Of a stretch of 10,397 nucleotides of DNA, positions 1-5,508 are shown piece after piece. The notes under the pieces were generated by a model. The model saw only the letters and a list, made by a program, of their open reading frames with translations, made no database searches and was not told where the DNA came from. Both the position numbers and the translations under genes were made by a program. Positions within the stretch are counted from its first letter, which is position 1. Each line of letters begins with the position of its first letter. This stretch comes from Alphaproteobacteria bacterium (lineage in GTDB: Bacteria > Pseudomonadota > Alphaproteobacteria > G02398745 > G023898745): the NCBI GenBank assembly GCA_027366195.1, contig DAHXKW010000113.1, positions 1 to 10,397 on the forward strand, in the 5' to 3' direction.

Positions 1-1
1 C

Positions 2-40
2 ATCGACAAGGCAGTATACGAGGATGATAAAATCTTCTAG
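2..40 (+). CDS. Possible C-terminal end of a gene cut by the left edge
   Basis: Reading from base 2 on the plus strand gives twelve open codons (IDKAVYEDDKIF) and then a TAG at 38-40. An acidic tail followed by a stop is what the end of a protein often looks like, and it would converge with the minus-strand gene ending at 101. The segment is far too short to name a family. A competing reading exists on the minus strand: an ATG at 76-74 opens a frame (MNLKKTQTKPDASRR...) that runs off the left edge without a stop. Only one of the two is likely real. I slightly favour the plus-strand tail because of its residue composition, but this is weak. Confidence 0.3.
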   Translation: MDKAVYEDDKIF

Positions 41-100
41 AGGCATCGGGTTTTGTTTGTGTTTTCTTCAAATTCATCTAAACAAAATTTTGATGTTCTC

Positions 101-397
101 TCAAATGTTTTCTGCCTTTAAAAAAAACTTGCACACTGCGTCAATTTGTTCTTTTCGTGCTGCAAGTAATGCAGTGAGTTTTTCAAGAGTTTCTTCTAGC
201 TTTTTAATTATTTGATCTCTTTCAGCAATTTGATCTTGGAGTGGTTTAGTATTAGTCCGAGCCAGTAGAGCTGTTCTTAATTTCTGAAAGTCTTCTTCGG
301 TTGGAGCTGTGGGGAGGGGGCTGGTATCATGAGTGTTAGTGGGTTGTTGAGTCTGAGTTTGAGCTGTTAATAGGTAGAAAAGCACGCTCAAAAACAC
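101..397 (-). CDS. Small putative exported coiled-coil protein, unknown function
   Basis: This 98-residue protein is not recognised as a named family. A TGA three codons upstream limits the frame to the GTG at 397-395 or a later start. A weak GGGTGA sits just upstream of the GTG. Residues 1-12 are hydrophobic (FLSVLFYLL) and end in an Ala-Gln that could be a signal-peptide cleavage site, although the usual basic N-terminal residues are absent. Residues 12-33 are rich in Thr, Gln and Pro and look like a flexible linker. Residues about 50-90 form a strongly charged helix with Leu/Ile at heptad-like spacing (L53, I57, I63, L67, L71, L74, L78, I85), typical of a coiled coil. It is divergent from the protease gene at 571 and shares its AT-rich upstream spacer. 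An overlapping plus-strand frame (24-215) has poorer composition and is taken as a shadow. Export and self-association are inferences. Confidence 0.5.
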   Translation of the reverse strand: MFLSVLFYLLTAQTQTQQPTNTHDTSPLPTAPTEEDFQKLRTALLARTNTKPLQDQIAERDQIIKKLEETLEKLTALLAARKEQIDAVCKFFLKAENI

Positions 398-418
398 ATT
401 TCACCCACACGCAAAAAT

Positions 419-449
419 AATAACCCAGATCAAATAATTATAGGTTATT
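419..449. repeat. Imperfectly spaced inverted repeat, 7-bp arms
   Basis: AATAACC at 419-425 is matched by its reverse complement GGTTATT at 443-449, with a 17-nt spacer. It lies just upstream of the small minus-strand gene and may be part of its control region. With arms this short in AT-rich DNA it could also be chance. Confidence 0.25.
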
Positions 450-460
450 CTATTATATCT

Positions 461-481
461 TATAATTTATTTTAAATTATA
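461..481. repeat. Perfect inverted repeat, 9-bp arms, around a TATAAT box
   Basis: TATAATTTA at 461-469 and TAAATTATA at 473-481 are exact reverse complements around a 3-nt centre (TTT). The left arm contains a TATAAT that is a possible -10 box for the protease gene. The composition is entirely A/T, which raises the odds of chance symmetry. Confidence 0.4.
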
Positions 482-532
482 TTTTAATCAAAATCAACAA
501 CAAGGTCTAATGGCTAATTTCAGTAATTTTCG

Positions 533-558
533 TTAAACTAAAATAGATTTTAGTTTAA
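533..558. promoter_or_regulatory. Perfect 26-bp palindrome (12-bp arms), candidate operator before the protease gene
   Basis: TTAAACTAAAAT (533-544), a 2-nt centre AG, and ATTTTAGTTTAA (547-558) are an exact inverted repeat. It ends 12 bp before the protease ATG and covers a TAAAAT -10 candidate. A binding site for a dimeric repressor is one reading. A hairpin in the mRNA leader that masks the start region is another. There is no T tract after it, so a terminator is unlikely. No second full copy was seen in the window. A shorter partial match (TTTAGTTTA) lies at 2296-2304 after the same gene. Confidence 0.5.
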
Positions 559-570
559 GTATGCTCCAGA

Positions 571-2283
571 ATGCGCAGACTTTTTGTCATTTTCTTTATA
601 TTACTAGCTATTACAACAGGTGTCGTGTTTTTCACGCAGAGTGAAACACTATCTTGGTTAACCAATTCGTATAAACAAATTACCCAATCTACCACGCAAC
701 AGAGAGAGGAAAAAACAGTGGAGGCAACAAGACCCGAAACGGCTTCCCAAGAAGATAGGGTAAAGACAACTAGTTGTAATATCGAGCAAACATGTCCTTG
801 TCTTGCTCAAGTGATTCCTGAAGTTGTAGAGCAGTTAGTAAATAGCGTTGTAAGTATCTCTGTTACCCAGGAAGCTGACAAAACAAAGTCAGGCGATAAA
901 ATAATCCCATTTGATCCTGGTGCTGAGATCTTTAAAGATTATTTAGATAGTGATAGTAAGGCAAAGAAGGTGGAATCTGGAGGTTCTGGTTTTATTATTA
1001 AAGGACCAGATAATCTGTTATATGTGCTGACTAATGCCCACGTTCTTGGAAAAGCTTCTGAAATTGTTGTTATTACTCATGATAAAACAAAGTTTTTTGC
1101 TGAATTAAAAGCGGGAGACGTACGGAGTGATTTGGCAATTTTAAAACTAAAAGGGCAGCAAAAGTTTCCAAGTAACTGTAAACCCGTTGAATGGGGTGAT
1201 GCCAATAAATATCCAGTAGGAGCCCCTGTCATAGCTATTGGTAATCCTTTTGAGTTTGGTAGCAGTGTGTCAGATGGTATTATCTCGTTTAAAAACAGGG
1301 ATATACCAAGGCCGATTGGCAGTGGATTACCAGCAGGTCAGCGTATTAAAGAGTTTTTGTCTGACATGATGCAGCATACAGCACCTATTAATATCGGTAG
1401 TTCAGGTGGACCACTTATTGGTATAGAACGTGTAGATGAAAAATGGGTGGGGCGTGTGGTTGGTGTTAATTCAACTATGTTAACGACAACTGGAGGAAAT
1501 ATAGGTATCAGTTTTGCCATCCCATCAACAATTGCTTTACCTATTACAGATAAATTGTTTAAGTCAGGAAAAGTTGATTATGCGTGGCTAGGTATTATCA
1601 TGCAAGAATTGCTGGATAGTCAAAAATCTGTTTTAGGACTTTCAACGGCTTATGAGGCATATAAGGTCGTTGAGGTTGAAGAGAATAGTCCTGCACAAAA
1701 AGCTGGTTTAGAAAAGGGGGATATTGTTACCCACCTTGAAACGGGTGCCTCCGGTAATTTGAGTAAAGACATTCAAAAACTTCAGCCCGGAGAAAATATT
1801 ACATTGATAGTATTTAAAAATGGTCTTAAAAAGGATGAGCAGAAAATTACAGTTACGTTAGGGATCCGTCCTGATAGTGATATTGTTCAGAAAAAAACGA
1901 AAAAAGTAGGTATAAAAAAATGGCCAGAAGGTGCTTTTAAAATTTCTGACCTAGACTTAGTTTTAGAGAAACAGACTGTGCCTTTAAATGGCAAAAAAAT
2001 GACAGGATTTAAAGTTGTTGATCTTGATCCAGAACACGCCAAATTTAGTTTGGAAGCTAAGGATAGTCTTGAACCTGGGGATGTATTGTTATCTTTGAAT
2101 GGCGAACCTTTAATTGACCGACAAGCAGTTGAGCAGCAGGTTGGTAACATTATCCATCCAAAGGAACAAAATAAGGAGGGGATGCCATATGCAATTTTGT
2201 CCTTTAATGTATATAGCCGCGATGGTTCTTTGAAGGATGCAATTTATCGTTATGATTTTAGGGGAGAATCAGAGGAAAGCTAA
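571..2283 (+). CDS. HtrA/Deg-like membrane-anchored serine protease with two PDZ-like regions
   Basis: This 570-residue protein is probably a periplasmic quality-control protease that degrades misfolded envelope proteins. An N-terminal hydrophobic segment (residues 4-22, after MRR) should act as a signal peptide or anchor. A Gln/Glu/Thr-rich linker follows to about residue 66. The chymotrypsin-like domain (about 80-330) has a visible catalytic triad: H157 in TNAHV, D187 in RSDLAIL and S278 in GSSGGPL. Residues about 338-432 form a first PDZ domain with NSPAQKAGLEKGDIV, and 455-565 a more degenerate second one with LEPGDVLLSLNGEPL. Unusual points are three clustered cysteines (C69, C75, C77), GSSGG instead of the family's GNSGG, and extra residues between the GIIS strand and the active serine. 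The start is the ATG at 571. The ATG at 561 is in another frame, and no good ribosome site is visible. A link to the adjacent sheath genes is not shown. Call sure at family level; the exact Deg subtype is not. Confidence 0.88.
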   Translation: MRRLFVIFFILLAITTGVVFFTQSETLSWLTNSYKQITQSTTQQREEKTVEATRPETASQEDRVKTTSCNIEQTCPCLAQVIPEVVEQLVNSVVSISVTQEADKTKSGDKIIPFDPGAEIFKDYLDSDSKAKKVESGGSGFIIKGPDNLLYVLTNAHVLGKASEIVVITHDKTKFFAELKAGDVRSDLAILKLKGQQKFPSNCKPVEWGDANKYPVGAPVIAIGNPFEFGSSVSDGIISFKNRDIPRPIGSGLPAGQRIKEFLSDMMQHTAPINIGSSGGPLIGIERVDEKWVGRVVGVNSTMLTTTGGNIGISFAIPSTIALPITDKLFKSGKVDYAWLGIIMQELLDSQKSVLGLSTAYEAYKVVEVEENSPAQKAGLEKGDIVTHLETGASGNLSKDIQKLQPGENITLIVFKNGLKKDEQKITVTLGIRPDSDIVQKKTKKVGIKKWPEGAFKISDLDLVLEKQTVPLNGKKMTGFKVVDLDPEHAKFSLEAKDSLEPGDVLLSLNGEPLIDRQAVEQQVGNIIHPKEQNKEGMPYAILSFNVYSRDGSLKDAIYRYDFRGESEES

Positions 2284-2420
2284 ACGATATATAGCTTTAG
2301 TTTATGAGGTTTCCTAAGTAAAATAATCCCGTTTGTTCACTTTTTATTTACAATCCAGAAATTAAATGTTAACTTCCTTTTCCTTACTATCGGTATAAGA
2401 CATTATAATCGGTGTAAATT
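2284..2420 (+). promoter_or_regulatory. Probable tssBC promoter region with a 10-bp direct repeat
   Basis: The spacer before tssB contains a perfect TATAAT at 2404-2409, only 11 bp before the ATG at 2421, and a second box, TATAAG, at 2394-2399. No clear -35 element was found for either. If the TATAAT is used, transcription would start about 5 nt before the ATG, which would make the message nearly leaderless. No Shine-Dalgarno sequence is visible, which fits that reading. ATCGGTATAA (2389-2398) recurs as ATCGGTGTAA (2408-2417), 19 bp apart from start to start. That is close to two helical turns and flanks the -10 box. Confidence 0.4.
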
Positions 2421-3053
2421 ATGGAAAGTTTACAACATAAACTTGATCGGATTCGCAGGCCTCGTGTGCAGATTACTTATGATGTGGAAGTTGGGAATGC
2501 GATAGAAAAAAAAGAACTGGCATTTGTGGTCGGTATTTTATCTGATTTATCCGGTCATCGTGAGGATGATATCAGGCCGTTACCACCTGTCAAAAAGCGT
2601 AAATTTGTTGAAATTGATCGGGATAATTTCGGACACGTTATTGAAGCTATTAAACCACATTTACACCTTGTAGTTCCCAATCATATCGATGCGCAATTGG
2701 CTGAAAGAGCATTTGATTTTTATTTTACATCTTTGGACGATTTTAATCCTTTGGCTTTAGTTAAGCAGGATGCAACTTTGAATGGGATTTATCAAAAACG
2801 TACAAAGATTAAGGATTTTTTGGTTAAGTTGGATGGTAATGAAAATCTTGAAGAGCTGGTTGTAAAGATTATTACTGATGCCAAAGCGAGAGCTGAACTT
2901 AAAGCGCAGATTGTGACAGAGAAAGATAAACTCCAAAAACCAGTAACATCCTCAGTATCTGCTAGTGTGGCACCAAAAACCAATGGGCAGGCGTCAACGG
3001 AGAAACCTGGTGGTACACCAAAATCTTCTAATCCACCAGAAGGAGGGAAATAA
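2421..3053 (+). CDS. tssB: Type VI secretion contractile sheath small subunit TssB (VipA/ImpB)
   Basis: TssB pairs with TssC to build the cytoplasmic tubular sheath whose contraction drives the T6SS needle. The 210-residue product matches the family almost from its start: RPRVQITYDVEVG (residues 13-25), then LAFVVGILSDLSG (33-45), PLPPVKKRKFVEIDRDNF (53-70), a VPN motif (85-87), and FTSLDDFNP (102-110) followed by the helical end of the family domain at about 165. These are hallmarks of the canonical proteobacterial T6SS type. Residues about 168-210 are an added tail rich in Ser, Thr, Pro, Lys and Gly and predicted to be disordered. Family members usually end near 160-175 residues. tssC follows after 2 bp, so the two are one operon. 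The start at 2421 agrees with the family N-terminus. No Shine-Dalgarno is seen. Confidence 0.96.
   Translation: MESLQHKLDRIRRPRVQITYDVEVGNAIEKKELAFVVGILSDLSGHREDDIRPLPPVKKRKFVEIDRDNFGHVIEAIKPHLHLVVPNHIDAQLAERAFDFYFTSLDDFNPLALVKQDATLNGIYQKRTKIKDFLVKLDGNENLEELVVKIITDAKARAELKAQIVTEKDKLQKPVTSSVSASVAPKTNGQASTEKPGGTPKSSNPPEGGK
3041..3046 (+). promoter_or_regulatory. Strong ribosome binding site for tssC
   Basis: AGGAGG lies inside the last codons of tssB, 9 bp before the tssC ATG at 3056. It fixes the tssC start. It stands out because most other genes in this window have no recognisable Shine-Dalgarno sequence, so it may keep TssC made in step with or above TssB. Confidence 0.75.
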
Positions 3054-3055
3054 TT

Positions 3056-4531
3056 ATGGCAACTAATAATGCAGCAATGTCTAGTGCTTCATTGCTAGAT
3101 CAGTTTTTACACAATGGTAAGATGATACGCCAAGAATCTCAGAAAGAATATGCGCTTGAGATGCTTGAGGCATTGATTGATACACTGAATGAAGCAGATG
3201 AGGCAAAAACCAAAATTGATTCAACAAGTACCGAAAAATTTCTCATGCAGGTTGTTGGTGACTGTGACCAAAAGATTGCTTTACAGCTAGATGAAATATT
3301 GCATCAGCCCGATTTTCAGAAATTAGAAGGCTCTTGGCGAGGTCTTAATTATTTGGTTATGAAAACTGAAACAGGAACGATGCTTAAATTAAGAGTCCTC
3401 AATGTTTCAAAGGATGAAGTCCTAAAGGATCTAGAAAAGGCTGTTGAATTTGATCAAAGCGCGATGTTCAAGAAAATATACGAGGAAGAATATGGTACTT
3501 TTGGTGGACATCCTTATTCTTGTTTGGTAGGAGATTTTTATTTTGATCGTACACCGATGGATGTGATGTTTCTTGAAAAATTCAGTGGAGTTGCGGCGGC
3601 GGCTCATGCGCCACTTTTAACCTCAGCTTCCCCCGATCTTTTTGACTTAGATACTTTCGAACATTTAGGAAGACCTCGTGATTTAGCAAAACTTTTCGAG
3701 AGTTTAGAGCTTATCAAATGGAATTCTTTTAGAGAGATCGAGGATTCACGGTATGTCAGCTTAACGATGCCTCGTGTTTTAATTCGTATGCCTTATGGAG
3801 ATAAGACAAATCCTGTTGAGGGTTTAAACTACAATGAAAATGTCGAAGGGGCCAGTAGCAAGTTATTCTGCTGGACTAATACAGCCTATATTTTGGCGCA
3901 GCGTATTACAAATGCTTTTGCACTTTATGGTTGGACGGCAGCTATTCGTGGTGTTGAAGGCGGTGGTATAGTTGAAGATTTGCCAGCTTACACCTTCAGG
4001 ACAACAGACGGTGATTTAGCGCTTAAGTGTCCAACAGAAGTAGCTATTACAGATCGTCGTGAAAAAGAGTTAAGCGACCTTGGATTTTTGCCGCTTTGTC
4101 ACTGTAAGAACGAAGATTATGCGGCTTTCTTTGGGGGGCAGACGACGCAACATCCTAAGTTATATAATCTGGATGAAGCGAATGCAAATGCTAATTTATC
4201 GGCACGTTTACCATACTTGTTAGCAGCATCTCGTTTTGCACACTATATCAAAGTAATTATGCGTGATAAAATTGGTAGTTTTATGACGCGAGCAAATGTT
4301 GAAGCGTATCTTAACAACTGGTTAGCAGACTATATTTTATTGAACGATGATGCCGGCCAAGAAGTGAAGGCACAGTACCCTCTTCGTGAAGGTCGTATAG
4401 ATGTGTTTGAAATTCCTGGTAAGCCAGGTTCATATAAAGCAATTGTTTATCTTCGTCCTCACTTCCAATTAGAAGAACTTACAGCATCGATTCGCTTGGT
4501 TGCAACATTACCAAAACCAGCTGGTGGATAG
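3056..4531 (+). CDS. tssC: Type VI secretion contractile sheath large subunit TssC (VipB/EvpB)
   Basis: TssC is the larger partner of the TssBC sheath. The 491-residue length is normal for the family and the frame is intact. Recognisable blocks are KLEGSWRGLNYLV (89-101), YGTFGGHPYSCLVGDFYF (146-163), the Ala-rich FSGVAAAAHAPLL segment (176-188), DSRYVSLTMPRVLIRMPYG (230-248), FCWTNTAYILAQRI with GWTAAIRGVEGGG, PTEVAITDRREKELSDLGF, and the C-terminal RPHFQLEELTASIRLVATLP. These cover both sheath domains, and the last supplies the C-terminal strand used in handshake contacts between subunits in known sheath structures. It starts 2 bp after tssB with a strong AGGAGG. No hcp, tssE, tssF, tssG or tssK follows: the next gene is on the other strand. 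The rest of the apparatus must be elsewhere, or the pair serves alone. Confidence 0.97.
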   Translation: MATNNAAMSSASLLDQFLHNGKMIRQESQKEYALEMLEALIDTLNEADEAKTKIDSTSTEKFLMQVVGDCDQKIALQLDEILHQPDFQKLEGSWRGLNYLVMKTETGTMLKLRVLNVSKDEVLKDLEKAVEFDQSAMFKKIYEEEYGTFGGHPYSCLVGDFYFDRTPMDVMFLEKFSGVAAAAHAPLLTSASPDLFDLDTFEHLGRPRDLAKLFESLELIKWNSFREIEDSRYVSLTMPRVLIRMPYGDKTNPVEGLNYNENVEGASSKLFCWTNTAYILAQRITNAFALYGWTAAIRGVEGGGIVEDLPAYTFRTTDGDLALKCPTEVAITDRREKELSDLGFLPLCHCKNEDYAAFFGGQTTQHPKLYNLDEANANANLSARLPYLLAASRFAHYIKVIMRDKIGSFMTRANVEAYLNNWLADYILLNDDAGQEVKAQYPLREGRIDVFEIPGKPGSYKAIVYLRPHFQLEELTASIRLVATLPKPAGG

Positions 4532-4550
4532 TTTGGTACTCATACGTTAA

Positions 4551-4573
4551 CTAATTTATTAGCATTAAATTAG
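4551..4573. terminator. Weak hairpin between convergent tssC and hydrolase genes
   Basis: CTAATTTA (4551-4558) and TAAATTAG (4566-4573) are exact reverse complements with a 7-nt loop, just after the tssC stop and just before the stop of the opposing gene. The position suits a shared terminator. The stem is almost all A/T and no clear T run follows on either strand, so efficiency would be doubtful. Confidence 0.3.
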
Positions 4574-4577
4574 ATTC

Positions 4578-5450
4578 TTACAGTAATTTTTGAATTTCGA
4601 AAATAATGTCTTCTAAGTGATAATCAATAATTCGATGTGGGCAGTTGAGGAAATGAAAAGAAGCTTTAGGGGCTTTTTGAGCAATTAGTTTTATTGTAGA
4701 GGCATTGTTTACTACTTTTTCTTGTTTGCCTAAAAATACAGTTACTGGTGTATGAATATGAATTTGGTTCAATTCAGTAATGGACTGCAAAGCAGAGCAA
4801 ACCCAACCTAGGCTTAGTTTTGTTGTGATTTTTTCTTGATTAGCGGCTAAAATAGATCTTAATTTTTCATTTTTTTCTTTTGCAATAATTTCATCCGGTG
4901 TCTGATAACGTAATCCTGGGATAATAGATTGCGTTGATTTGACCCAGGTTAGAACTTTAAGAGCAAGGGGTATCATAGATCTTGGTAATAAATTAATAGG
5001 ACTCATCAAGTCGATCATTGGAGCAATCAAAATAGTGTGTCGTGCAGAGCCGCTGTCATAGTCTTGTAAATAACGTAGGGCTAAATGGCCGCCGAATGAG
5101 CTTCCAATAAGAATAATAGATTCATCTTTCAAATAAGTATTTTTGAAATAGTTAATATCATCTAAGTAGGTTTCAAAATTATCAGAGTGAATTTTTAAAG
5201 GATCCTCTTTATGTCTTGCTGAAGAAGCGCCATGATCTCGGTACTCTATGCCATAAACCTCTAATCCAATTTGATCTAAAGCTGTCCAAAAAGGAAGGGT
5301 GCGTTCAATAAAAGTCATTACACCAGGTAAGCAAAGAGCTTTTATTTTTTTAGGAGTCTTGGACCTGCAAAAACGAATATCTACTCCATTATTTGAGAAC
5401 TGTTCAATTACAAGGCCTAGAGAATTTTGTTCTAGGGAAGGGTAGAGCAT
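4578..5450 (-). CDS. Alpha/beta hydrolase of the lysophospholipase/monoacylglycerol lipase type
   Basis: This 290-residue cytoplasmic-looking protein has the alpha/beta hydrolase layout and no signal peptide. The oxyanion-side strand reads LCLPGV (39-44), followed by GIEYRDHGASS (67-77), which resembles the D-x-R-G-H-G-x-S block of the S33/Hydrolase_4 lipases. The nucleophile elbow is GSSFGG (116-121), giving S118. The C-terminal catalytic histidine is probably H272 in PHRIIDY. At the place of the usual acid after strand 7 (typically GxxDxVV) it has LGKQEKVV, so E244 seems to replace Asp. The cap region (about 145-225) is helical. The substrate cannot be told from sequence; lysophospholipid or monoacylglycerol is the family guess. 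It converges with tssC and is followed upstream by the nuclease gene on the same strand (58-bp gap). The ATG at 5450 has no visible Shine-Dalgarno. Confidence 0.85.
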   Translation of the reverse strand: MLYPSLEQNSLGLVIEQFSNNGVDIRFCRSKTPKKIKALCLPGVMTFIERTLPFWTALDQIGLEVYGIEYRDHGASSARHKEDPLKIHSDNFETYLDDINYFKNTYLKDESIILIGSSFGGHLALRYLQDYDSGSARHTILIAPMIDLMSPINLLPRSMIPLALKVLTWVKSTQSIIPGLRYQTPDEIIAKEKNEKLRSILAANQEKITTKLSLGWVCSALQSITELNQIHIHTPVTVFLGKQEKVVNNASTIKLIAQKAPKASFHFLNCPHRIIDYHLEDIIFEIQKLL

Positions 5451-5508
5451 TATTTTTATTATTGTTCTAATTTTATTCAGTATAACTTTTAATCAATTAA
5501 GATATGGT

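Larger units (their letters stand above)
398..570. promoter_or_regulatory. AT-rich divergent intergenic region with stacked inverted repeats
   Basis: This spacer separates two divergently read genes and must hold both sets of start signals. It is extremely AT-rich between about 430 and 500. TATAAT boxes occur on both strands: 461-466 on plus, and 457-452 and 442-437 on minus. None has a convincing TTGACA partner at 16-18 bp, so I do not assign one promoter. A TAAAAT at 539-544 is another -10 candidate for the protease and would give a leader of about 20 nt. It lies inside the long palindrome at 533-558. Other inverted repeats are at 461-481 and 419-449. Confidence 0.4.

Noticed and set aside
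24..215. Plus-strand 63-codon frame starting MIKSSRGIGF
   Set aside because: It overlaps the better minus-strand coiled-coil gene antisense, has unusual Ser/Phe-rich composition and no ribosome site. Taken as a shadow.
2281..2304. Terminator for the protease gene from TAAAC/GTTTA arms
   Set aside because: The stem is only 5 bp with a 14-nt loop and there is no following T run, so it is too weak to call.
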